DNA of 64,000 bases from JBBDMC01 sp963826055 (GTDB taxonomy: Bacteria > Pseudomonadota > Alphaproteobacteria > Rhizobiales > Kaistiaceae). The stretch is from NCBI GenBank assembly GCA_963826055.1, contig CAWGVO010000009.1, positions 310,001 to 374,000 of the forward strand, read 5' to 3'. Within the stretch, counting starts at the first letter, position 1. Every line of letters starts with the position of its first letter. Below, piece by piece: positions 45,383 through 53,044 of the stretch. The position numbers and the translations under genes are program-made. The notes beneath the pieces are model-generated. The model saw only the letters and a list, made by a program, of their open reading frames with translations, was not told the DNA's origin and did no database searches.

Positions 45383-47391
45383 GTATCGATCCGATCACTT
45401 TGGAAGTTCTGCGCAACCGTTTCGACGCCATCGCGGACAATATGGAGAACACGCTTGTGCGCTGCGCCGCATCGCCAAGCGTAAAGGACAGTGCCGACTG
45501 CTCGGTCGCGTTGTTCGACGTTCGCGGAGACACGGTCGCTCAGGGGCTCGCCATCCCGATACATCTCGGCAGCATGCCTCCTGCGGTGAAGGCGATGCTG
45601 AAGGCCTTTCCGCCGTCTTCGCTTGGCGAAGGCGACATGCTGATCATGAACGATCCCTACTCCGGCGGGCAGCACAATCCCGATATCCTCGTGCTCGTTC
45701 CGGTCGTCTTCAGGGGCGAGACCGTCGCCCATGCCGTCTCGCTGGCCCACCACCAGGATGTTGGCGGCCGCACGCCGGGTTCCAACCCCACCGACGCTAC
45801 CGATGTGTTCGAGGAGGGGCTGTGCATTCCCCCCTTGAAGCTGGCGGAGAACGGCCGGGTGGTGCCGGCCGTCGAAGCTTTCATACGGGCCAACGTGCGC
45901 CGGCCGGACATTCTGTGGGGCGATCTGATGGCCCAGATGGCCTGCGGCCGGGCCGCGGCGGATGAACTCGTCGGCTTGTTCGAGGCCTACGGCCGCGATG
46001 TCATGCTGGAAGCGATGGGCGAGCTCATGGACCGCGCCGAATTGCAGACGCGCCAGTTGCTTGAGACCATCCCCGACGGCACCTACCGTTTCATCGATTG
46101 GCTCGACAATGACGGGCTCGACCTCGACCGCCGCATTCCGATATCCGTCGCCCTCACGATCTCGGGTTCAGACATCCACGCCGACTTCACCGGAACGAGC
46201 CCTCAGGTCCGCGGCCCATTCAACGCCGTCCCCGCATGTGTGATGTCGGCGCTTCGCTATGCGGTGCGCATCGTCACCGACCCGGACATTCCCAATAACG
46301 AGGGCTGCTTTCGGATGCTGACGGCGCACATTCCGGAGCGCTCTCTCCTGAACCCGCAGCGCCCCGCGCCGGTCAACAATCGCGCGGCGACGATGCGCCG
46401 CATCGTCGACACGATCCTCGGCGCCCTTGCCCAGGCGATCCCGGATCACATGCACGCGGCGTCCAACGGCCACCCACTGGTCTGCAGGTTCGGTGGCATC
46501 GACGAGAAGACTGGCAAGATCTTCATCGTCTCGGAGAGTGGCACTGGTGGCATGGGCGCACGGCCGACCAAGGACGGCGTCGACTGTCTGCACACCGAGA
46601 CCTCGAACTCGATGAACGTCCCGATCGAGGTCGTCGAGAAGGTCGCACCGCTTCGCGTTCTTTACTACCGGATCCGGCGCGACTCGGGCGGTCCCGGGAA
46701 ATTTCGCGGCGGCTGCGGTTTCGAGAAGGCCTACCTTGCACTTGGCGAGCGCACGGTTCTGTCGCATCGGGGCGAGCGCCACTACACCCAGCCTTGGGGC
46801 CTCGCGGGCGGTCAGCCCGGCGCCTCTTCGCGTACGCTTGTCGTGCGCGCCGACGGGACCGAGGAGGTCATACCCTCGAAGGCAACGCTCGAGCTATTCC
46901 GGGGCGACCGCATCCGTTTTTGGACGACCGGCGGGGGCGGCTACGGCAACCCGCTGGCGCGCGACCCTGAGGCGGTGCTCGCCGATGTGCTCAACATGAA
47001 GGTGAGCGAGGCCGCCGCCGAACGAGACTACGGCATCGTCATCGACAACGGCGCGGTCGACCGCGCGCAAACGGCCAAGCGGCGCGCCACGATGGCATCG
47101 ACGCTTGGCGAGTTCAAACAGTTGACAGGGAGCAAGGTAATGAGCCTGCGACGTCTACTTCGGCAACAGATCGAAGGCCCCGAAATCCTCGTGGCACCTG
47201 GTGTCTTCGACGGTTTCAGCCTGCGCGTCGTCGGAATCTCTCGGCTTCTCCGCCGCGGTTATTTCGGGGGCGGGCATCTCGGAGAGCAATCTCGCCTGGG
47301 AAGATGTCGGCCTCATGGGCTTCGAGGAAAACGTGCGCGCCTGCCGGCATCTCGCCGCGGCATCCTCGATCCCGTTAATGGCCGACGCTGA
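45379..47391 (+). CDS. hyuB: Hydantoinase/oxoprolinase subunit B (HyuB), frame running into the next gene
   Basis: The partner of HyuA. Family motifs are complete: DPITLEVLRNRFDAIADNM, GDMLIMNDPYSGGQHNPD, HHQDVGGRTPGS, ESGTGGMGARPTKDG and the end DVLNMKVSEAAAERDYGIV. Expected HyuB homology ends near 47.1 kb (about 570-590 residues). No stop is found there: the frame continues through the next gene's ATG (47140) and its first 31 codons, then runs to 47391 in shadow sequence. A stop one base out of phase exists at 47123-47125. Either a true stop was lost or there is another small sequence error near the HyuB end. Confidence 0.88.
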   Translation: MSIDPITLEVLRNRFDAIADNMENTLVRCAASPSVKDSADCSVALFDVRGDTVAQGLAIPIHLGSMPPAVKAMLKAFPPSSLGEGDMLIMNDPYSGGQHNPDILVLVPVVFRGETVAHAVSLAHHQDVGGRTPGSNPTDATDVFEEGLCIPPLKLAENGRVVPAVEAFIRANVRRPDILWGDLMAQMACGRAAADELVGLFEAYGRDVMLEAMGELMDRAELQTRQLLETIPDGTYRFIDWLDNDGLDLDRRIPISVALTISGSDIHADFTGTSPQVRGPFNAVPACVMSALRYAVRIVTDPDIPNNEGCFRMLTAHIPERSLLNPQRPAPVNNRAATMRRIVDTILGALAQAIPDHMHAASNGHPLVCRFGGIDEKTGKIFIVSESGTGGMGARPTKDGVDCLHTETSNSMNVPIEVVEKVAPLRVLYYRIRRDSGGPGKFRGGCGFEKAYLALGERTVLSHRGERHYTQPWGLAGGQPGASSRTLVVRADGTEEVIPSKATLELFRGDRIRFWTTGGGGYGNPLARDPEAVLADVLNMKVSEAAAERDYGIVIDNGAVDRAQTAKRRATMASTLGEFKQLTGSKVMSLRRLLRQQIEGPEILVAPGVFDGFSLRVVGISRLLRRGYFGGGHLGEQSRLGRCRPHGLRGKRARLPASRRGILDPVNGRR

Positions 47392-48064
47392 CACCGGTTA
47401 CGGCAACGCGATCAACTGCTATTTCGTCACCCAGGCTTTTGAGCAGGCGGGCCTGGCGGCGATCGCCATCGAGGATCAGGTTTGGCCGAAGCGCTGCGGC
47501 CATCTGCGCGGCAAGGAGGTCATCTCAGCCGAGGAAATGGTCGAGAAGCTGCATGCCTGCCGCGACGCGCGCCGCGATCCTGATTTTATCATCAAGGCGC
47601 GCTGCGACGCCTACGCCACGCACGGCCTCGACGAGGTGATCCGGCGACTGAACCTCTACGCGGAAGCGGGGGCCGACGTTCTCTTCGCCGACGCGCTTAT
47701 TCGCGAGGAGGACATTGTCACCGTCGTCGCCAACGTACCGAAGCCGGTCAAGGTCAACATGGGCTTCGGCATCCGGCAGCGCGCCACCACGCCGCTCATC
47801 CCGGCCAAGCGCCTGCAGGAGATCGGCGTGGCGATGGTCTCATACCCGCGCATTATCAGCGCCGCTGCTCTGCACGGGATGAGAGAAGCGCTGACCGTCC
47901 TGAAGCAATCGGTCGAGGAAGGGCGCACGATCGAGCGGCCTGACCTTCTCGTTTCCATGGATGAACTCTGCGATTTCATGGGCCTGCCGAAGATCCTCGA
48001 CATGGAGCAGCGTTACCTGACAAAGGAGCAGCTCGAAGCCAAATACGGCGCCGCCGCGCAATAG
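47140..48064 (+). pseudogene. PEP mutase/isocitrate lyase-family C-C lyase, frameshifted near its start
   Basis: A protein of about 307 residues in the isocitrate lyase/PEP mutase superfamily. The N-terminus SLRRLLRQQIEGPEILVAPGVFDGFSLRVV is read from ATG 47140 behind AGGGAGCAAGG. The rest (ESLGFSAAVISGAGISESN) continues one base later; removing a G at 47233-47234 repairs it. The magnesium loop DADTGYG and the catalytic PKRCGH are intact; a Cys in this loop marks the lyases (2-methylisocitrate-lyase type) rather than PEP mutases or oxaloacetate decarboxylases. It would release pyruvate, glyoxylate or a similar acid at the end of the pathway. Confidence 0.83.
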
Positions 48065-48075
48065 GACCCGCAAGG

Positions 48076-48639
48076 ATGACCGCACCGAAGAAACCCATTG
48101 ATGTGCCTTCGTTGTTTCCCGAGGTCGGCCAGATCGCCGACGTGCATCTGCGCGAAACGGTCATCGCGATCTGGAATGAATTCTGGGAGCAGTCAGACTG
48201 GCCGGATATCGGCAGCGTGCCGACCTCGGCCGAGATACCGTATTCGCACATCCCTCATAACCGGGCCGTCGTGGCGATGGCGCTTGCCGTCGCCGACGCC
48301 TTCGAGCGCTTTCACGGCGTCAAGGTCAACCGCGACACGCTGATCGCGGCGGCCCTGCTCCAGGATGTGAGCAAGCTAACCGAATACCGGCCGGGGCCTG
48401 ACGGGAAGGTCGAGAAGACGGAGGCCGGCGAGAAATTCCCCCATGCCTTCCTTGCCGCACATGCCGCGCTGGCGAAGGGTGTGCCGGCGGATGTCGTTCA
48501 CATCCTCCTCTTCCACTCGCCGGGAGCCGCGAAATTCCCCAATTCACTGGAAGGCAAGATCCTCTACTACGTCGACCAGCTCGACGTTCTGGCGATTCAC
48601 AAGGACCGTTTCAAGAAGCAGATCGCCATCATTCGCTAG
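48076..48639 (+). CDS. HD-domain-like protein with altered HD pair
   Basis: A 187-residue alpha-helical protein resembling HD-type metal phosphohydrolases. His in SHIPHNRAVVAMA, the loop AALLQDVSKLTEY, His in FPHAFLAAHAAL and Asp in YYVDQLD follow the HD order, but the HD doublet is Gln-Asp (about residue 96). The usual metal site is therefore incomplete. It begins 11 bases after the lyase gene and is the last gene of the plus-strand polycistron. HD proteins in catabolic operons act on small amines or nucleotides; function here is unknown. Confidence 0.7.
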   Translation: MTAPKKPIDVPSLFPEVGQIADVHLRETVIAIWNEFWEQSDWPDIGSVPTSAEIPYSHIPHNRAVVAMALAVADAFERFHGVKVNRDTLIAAALLQDVSKLTEYRPGPDGKVEKTEAGEKFPHAFLAAHAALAKGVPADVVHILLFHSPGAAKFPNSLEGKILYYVDQLDVLAIHKDRFKKQIAIIR

Positions 48640-48685
48640 GCGAACGCCGCCGGGCGCGAGTCAAGCATCGCCTCCGGGGTGTCGG

Positions 48686-49546
48686 TCATGACCACGTCGC
48701 TTCGGCCCTCATGGCCGGCGGGCCTCCCGAACAGGCGGTCCAGAGCCTCAACCGACCAGCCTCTTCCTCTGCGTTCAGATAGAATGGCTCGTTGTCGAAC
48801 AGCGGCGCCAGGCTGCGGAAGGCGAAATGCGCGGGTGGTACGCCCCGTTTCTCCGCCGCGAGATTGAAGAGCAGCGTCGCCTGCAAGGGGCCGTGAACCA
48901 CCAACCCGGGATAGCCCTCGATCGTGGTGGCATATGGATGATCGTAGTGGATGCGATGGCCATTGAAGGTCAGCGCTGAATACCGAAACAGGAACGGCGG
49001 CGAAGCGTCGACCTGGCGCTGGTCGGAAGCGACCGGGGCGGGGGAGGGGGGCTTTTTCGGTTCGCCGACCTGCGGCCCGCGATAGACGATATCCTGCGTT
49101 TCGCTGAGGATCGGCTGGCCCTGACGGTCGATCTCGTGCCCGACCGTCACGAAACACAGTGGACCCGTTCGGCCTTCCTTCAGCACGACGTCATCGACAC
49201 GGGAGACCCGGCGCACCGTGTCGCCGATACGCAGATCGTCGTGGAAGGCGACCCTTCCCCCTGCCCACATACGGCGAGGCAGCGGAACCGGGGGCAGGAA
49301 GCTGCCGCGCCCGGGATGGCCGTCTTCTCCCAGAAGCCTCGTCAACGCGGCAGGCTGGCCGAGGCAGAAATGCAGCAAGCGCGGCGCAATGTTTCCGGGC
49401 CGGAGATCGTCGACCTCTCGATCGAAGGTCGCCTGAAATTTTCCGACAATGTCTGGCGTCACAACATCGAACGCGATCTCCTCGCGGCCGATCCACGAAC
49501 GCAGATGATCGATGTCGATGGTCGAAGGGGGAGCCGGTGCGGTCAT
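48686..49546 (-). CDS. MaoC-family / HTD2-like acyl-CoA dehydratase
   Basis: A 286-residue double hot-dog protein of the mesaconyl-C4-CoA hydratase/HTD2 kind. The N-terminal half carries FLPPVPLPRRMWAGGR and KEGRTGPLCFVTVGHE. The C-terminal half carries FRYSALTFNGHRIHYDHPYA, which supplies the hydratase His, and then GLVVHGPLQATLL. Its start overlaps the stop of the acyl-CoA dehydrogenase gene. The pair would carry out alpha,beta-dehydrogenation followed by hydration of an acyl-CoA, perhaps a dicarboxylic or branched one. Confidence 0.87.
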   Translation of the reverse strand: MTAPAPPSTIDIDHLRSWIGREEIAFDVVTPDIVGKFQATFDREVDDLRPGNIAPRLLHFCLGQPAALTRLLGEDGHPGRGSFLPPVPLPRRMWAGGRVAFHDDLRIGDTVRRVSRVDDVVLKEGRTGPLCFVTVGHEIDRQGQPILSETQDIVYRGPQVGEPKKPPSPAPVASDQRQVDASPPFLFRYSALTFNGHRIHYDHPYATTIEGYPGLVVHGPLQATLLFNLAAEKRGVPPAHFAFRSLAPLFDNEPFYLNAEEEAGRLRLWTACSGGPPAMRAEATWS

Positions 49547-50709
49547 CAGAACGATCTCGGCAGTCCGAGCACGTGCTCGGCGACATAGCTCAGAATGAGG
49601 TTCGTCGAGATCGGGGCAACCTGATACAGGCGGGTCTCGCGGAACTTGCGTTCGACGTCGTACTCACACGCAAACCCGAAGCCGCCGTGGAACTGGAGGC
49701 AAGTATTGGCCGCCTCCCATGATGCCTTGGCGGCCAGATACTTGGCCATGTTGGCCTGCGCCCCGCAGGGTTGGTTTGCGTCGAACAGCCGGCATGCCTC
49801 GAAGCGCATGAGATTGGCGGCCTCGACTTCTATGAAGCTCTCGGCAATTGGAAACTGCACCCCCTGGTTCTGGCCGATCGGGCGCCCGAAAACGTTGCGC
49901 TCCTTGGTGTAGGCCGTCACTTTGTCGATGAACCAGTATCCGTCGCCGATGCACTCGGCGGCGATTAACGTGCGCTCGGCGTTCAACCCGGTGAGGAGGT
50001 ATTTGAAGCCCTGCCCCTCCTCTCCGATGAGGCTCTCGGCAGGAATCTCAAGGTTGTCGAAAAATAGCTCGTTCGTTTCGTGATTGACCATGTTGGGAAT
50101 GGGTTTGAGGGTCATGCCGTTGCCGAGCGCCTTTTTCAGGTCGACGAGAAAAATCGACATGCCATCGGATTTCTTCTTCACCTGTTCCAGTGGCGTCGTG
50201 CGGGCGAGTAGGATCATCAGGTCCGAGTGCTGGACACGTGAAATCCAGACCTTCTGGCCGTTGATCACATAGCGGTCGCCCTTCTTCACCGCCGTGGTCA
50301 TGATTTTCGTGGTGTCGGTACCCGTGGTCGGCTCCGTCACGCCCATCGACTGAAGCCGGAGCTCGCCGGATGCGATCCTTGGCAAATAGCGGCGGCGCTG
50401 CTCCTCGGAGCCATGTCGGATCAGAGTGTTCATGTTGTACATCTGGCCGTGGCAAGCTCCGGCATTGCCGCCGGAACGGTTGATTTCCTCCATGATGACG
50501 GAGGCTTCCGCCAGGCCGAGCCCGGAGCCGCCGTATTCCTCGGGAATAAGCGCCGCCAACCAGCCGGCCTCGGTCAGAGCATCGACGAACTCTTCCGGGT
50601 ATCCCCGCGCCTCGTCTACCTTGCGGTGATATTCGGCAGGGAAGCGATCACAAAGAGCCCGCACAGCTTCGCGGATTTGTTCGTAGGAGCCGGCGGCGAC
50701 AGACTGCAT
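49546..50709 (-). CDS. Acyl-CoA dehydrogenase
   Basis: A 387-residue flavoprotein with the full family layout: LTEAGWLAALIPEEYGGSGL, the FAD loop SMGVTEPTTGTDTTKI, VINGQKVWISR, and the C-terminal domain with ERNVFGRPIGQNQGVQFPIA and LQFHGGFGFACEYDVERKFR. ATG 50709 (MQSVAAG) has AAAGGA seven bases upstream. The catalytic Glu is not certain; the site expected in the last domain reads FACEYDVER. It is the first gene of a two-gene minus-strand operon with the MaoC protein. Confidence 0.92.
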   Translation of the reverse strand: MQSVAAGSYEQIREAVRALCDRFPAEYHRKVDEARGYPEEFVDALTEAGWLAALIPEEYGGSGLGLAEASVIMEEINRSGGNAGACHGQMYNMNTLIRHGSEEQRRRYLPRIASGELRLQSMGVTEPTTGTDTTKIMTTAVKKGDRYVINGQKVWISRVQHSDLMILLARTTPLEQVKKKSDGMSIFLVDLKKALGNGMTLKPIPNMVNHETNELFFDNLEIPAESLIGEEGQGFKYLLTGLNAERTLIAAECIGDGYWFIDKVTAYTKERNVFGRPIGQNQGVQFPIAESFIEVEAANLMRFEACRLFDANQPCGAQANMAKYLAAKASWEAANTCLQFHGGFGFACEYDVERKFRETRLYQVAPISTNLILSYVAEHVLGLPRSF

Positions 50710-50899
50710 GCTGGAATCCTTTACCAATGTTGTCGGGCTCGACCGCCGCTAACTCCATCGAGCCGCAAGCGGCGAAGCGCCAAATCGATCGTTCGCCTGG
50801 ACGGACAAGGCGGCGGCGTTGTCACGATTGTGCGTGGCTAGCGTGATGAAAACCATGCTGACACGGGAGAAACCAAGACCCTGCCGGTTCGGGTCGGCA

Positions 50900-51008
50900 C
50901 TATGATGGCAGGTTGACCCGCTCCGAGAGGTCGCCGTTGGTCAGCCTCGCTTCCTTCTGGAGCAATGCCAGAATCTTGCGGTCAAAACTACCGATTTTCC
51001 GCGACGCC
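50900..51008 (-). pseudogene. Relic of an Lrp/AsnC-type regulator (N-terminal HTH only)
   Basis: Between the acyl-CoA dehydrogenase and the hydrogenase-like operon the minus strand reads RKIGSFDRKILALLQKEARL then TNGDLSERVNLPS and a stop at 50900-50902. This is the first half of the AsnC/Lrp winged helix. There is no in-frame start codon and no RAM domain. It is not expressed as a functional regulator. It may once have controlled the adjacent acyl-CoA dehydrogenase operon. Confidence 0.65.
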
Positions 51009-51518
51009 TTACCGTTCGACCAGCGCCAGCAGGCCCTTCAGAAGGGCCACCGGGGTCGGCGGGCACCCGGAGATGTGAACGTCGACGGGTATGATTGTCG
51101 AGACGCCGCCGGCGACCGCGTAGGAACCTTGGAATACGCCGCAGTCGTGGGCGCAATCGCCGACCGCCACCACCCACTTCGGGTCGGGCGTCGCCGCGTA
51201 GGTGCGCTCCAGCGCCTCGCGCATGTTTCGGGTCACCGGTCCGGTCACCATCAGAACGTCCGCGTGGCGCGGCGAGGCGACGAACCTGAGGCCGAAGCGC
51301 TCCAGGTCGTAGAAGACGTTGCCGAGGGCGTGAATCTCAAGCTCGCAGCCGTTGCACGACCCGGCATCGACCTGGCGGATGGCGAGGCTGCGGCCGAGCT
51401 TGCGTCGGGCGGCCGCGTCGAGACTGGCGGCAAGCGCCGAGATTTCCTCGCTATCGGGCGTGGTGAGCCGCTCGGTGAACGGGGCTTGAACAACGCCGTT
51501 GAACAGAAGCCTGCGCAT
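51009..51518 (-). CDS. Hydrogenase-4 component I-like / NuoB-like Fe-S subunit
   Basis: A 169-residue NuoB/HyfI-type subunit that carries the terminal 4Fe-4S cluster. All four ligands are visible: the CNGCE pair, Cys in VGDCAHDCGVF and Cys in HISGCPPTP. ATG 51518 is used because it lies just after the large-subunit stop; an open frame extends further upstream but overlaps that gene. It is the last gene of the six-gene operon. Its intact cluster site, next to a large subunit without Ni-Fe ligands, suggests electron transfer to something other than protons. Confidence 0.9.
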   Translation of the reverse strand: MRRLLFNGVVQAPFTERLTTPDSEEISALAASLDAAARRKLGRSLAIRQVDAGSCNGCELEIHALGNVFYDLERFGLRFVASPRHADVLMVTGPVTRNMREALERTYAATPDPKWVVAVGDCAHDCGVFQGSYAVAGGVSTIIPVDVHISGCPPTPVALLKGLLALVER

Positions 51519-51526
51519 GCGAACGC

Positions 51527-53038
51527 CTAAAGGTCGTGCCCCGAATAGGAGCAGTTGAACGATTTGTTGCAGAGCGGGAAGTCGGCGACGATGTTGCCGT
51601 CGATCGCCGCTTCCAGCAGCGGCCACTGGAACCAGGACGGGTCGCGCAGATGGCAGCGGGCGACCTTGCCATCGGCACCGATGCGGACCGCGGCGAAGAC
51701 GTCGCCGCGGAAGCTCTCCACCATCGCCGCCCCTTCTCCAGCGTTGGCCGGGACCGGGACCGCCAGCGGTCCGTCTGGCACCTTCGCAAGCATCTGATCG
51801 ATCAGCCGGAGGCTCTCACCGACCTCGTCGATCCTGATCCAGACGCGGGCATTGACGTCGCCGTCGGTCCGGACGGGAACCTCGAAGTCGAGCGCGTCAT
51901 ACGGCGGGTAGGCGAGGGCGCGCCGCGCGTCGAAGGCACGCCCCGAAGCGCGACCGACGTACCCGCCCGCGGCGAAGCGTCTGGCAAGCTCGGGCGCCAG
52001 CGTACCGGTGGCGACGGTACGGTCCTGGAGCGAGGCGGTATTGTCGTAGAGGTTGACCAGGCGCGGGAAGGCGGCCCGGATCTCGGCCACCAGCTCGCGC
52101 AAGGCGCGCACGCTTTCGCTGTCGAGGTCGACGGCGACGCCGCCCGGCACGATACGGTCCATCATCAGGCGATGACCGAAGGCCACTGCCGCAAACCGCA
52201 GCACGCGCTCACGCAGCATCCCGCAGTGTGCTTGCATGAGGGCGAAGGCAGCATCGTTGCAGATCGCGCCGATGTCGCCGAAGTGGTTGGCCAACCGCTC
52301 AAGCTCGGCCATCAGCGCCCGCAGGAAGACCGCGCGCGCCGGCACCTCGACGGCGAGCGCGGCCTCGACCGCCCGGGCGAAGGCAAGCGCGTAGGCAACC
52401 GTCGAATCGCCCGAGACCCGGCCAGCGAGGCGCGCTGCCCGATCGAGTTCGGCCCCCTCCATCAAGCGGTCGATGCCCTTGTGAACGTAGCCGAGGCGCT
52501 CCTCCAGCCGCACGATGGTCTCGCCGGCGGCCGTGAAGCGAAAATGACCAGGCTCGATGATGCCCGCGTGCACCGGCCCCACCGGAATCTGGTGCAGGCT
52601 CTCGCCCTCGGCGGCGAGGAACTGATATGCGCCGATCGGGGCCGGCTGCCCCGATCGCGTCCGGGCCAGCGGGTGGTTCACCCCCCAGCGCCCGTGATCG
52701 AGCCACGGCCGCGTGTCGGCGGCGCCATCGGGGACGAGCGCAAACAGATCGGCAGCCGCGCGCTCCAGGCGGATCGCCGGAGCGTGGCGGGCTCCGACGG
52801 AAGGGAAGTGGCCGTCCGGGCACGCAAAGGTCACGACGGCGACGCGGTTGTCGGCGTTGTCGAGCAGGGCCATGTGGACCACGCCGTCGTCACCCCACAG
52901 GCTCAGCAGCGACAGGTCGCCGGCGGCCAGGCGATCGGTGGCGAGGTGCCATCCACCACCGTCGACGTCAACGCGCGGCCACGGTCGGTGCGCCGGTGAT
53001 GGCGTCCCGCGGTCGATGATTTCGGTGAGCGCGCCCAT
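51527..53038 (-). CDS. Hydrogenase-4 component G-like large subunit lacking Ni-Fe cysteines
   Basis: A 503-residue protein with a degenerate NuoC-like part (about 1-140) and a NuoD/hydrogenase large-subunit part. GPVHAGIIEPGHFRF and RLGYVHKGIDRLM align with the family. The first ligand pair of hydrogenases (RxCGxC) reads RVSGDS (residues 207-212). The second, DPCxxC near the end, aligns with SFNCSYSGHD, so Ser and Gly replace the two cysteines. No Ni-Fe site can form. This places the complex with the energy-converting-hydrogenase-related (Ehr) group rather than true group 4 hydrogenases. Confidence 0.88.
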   Translation of the reverse strand: MGALTEIIDRGTPSPAHRPWPRVDVDGGGWHLATDRLAAGDLSLLSLWGDDGVVHMALLDNADNRVAVVTFACPDGHFPSVGARHAPAIRLERAAADLFALVPDGAADTRPWLDHGRWGVNHPLARTRSGQPAPIGAYQFLAAEGESLHQIPVGPVHAGIIEPGHFRFTAAGETIVRLEERLGYVHKGIDRLMEGAELDRAARLAGRVSGDSTVAYALAFARAVEAALAVEVPARAVFLRALMAELERLANHFGDIGAICNDAAFALMQAHCGMLRERVLRFAAVAFGHRLMMDRIVPGGVAVDLDSESVRALRELVAEIRAAFPRLVNLYDNTASLQDRTVATGTLAPELARRFAAGGYVGRASGRAFDARRALAYPPYDALDFEVPVRTDGDVNARVWIRIDEVGESLRLIDQMLAKVPDGPLAVPVPANAGEGAAMVESFRGDVFAAVRIGADGKVARCHLRDPSWFQWPLLEAAIDGNIVADFPLCNKSFNCSYSGHDL

Positions 53039-53044
53039 CGTGGT

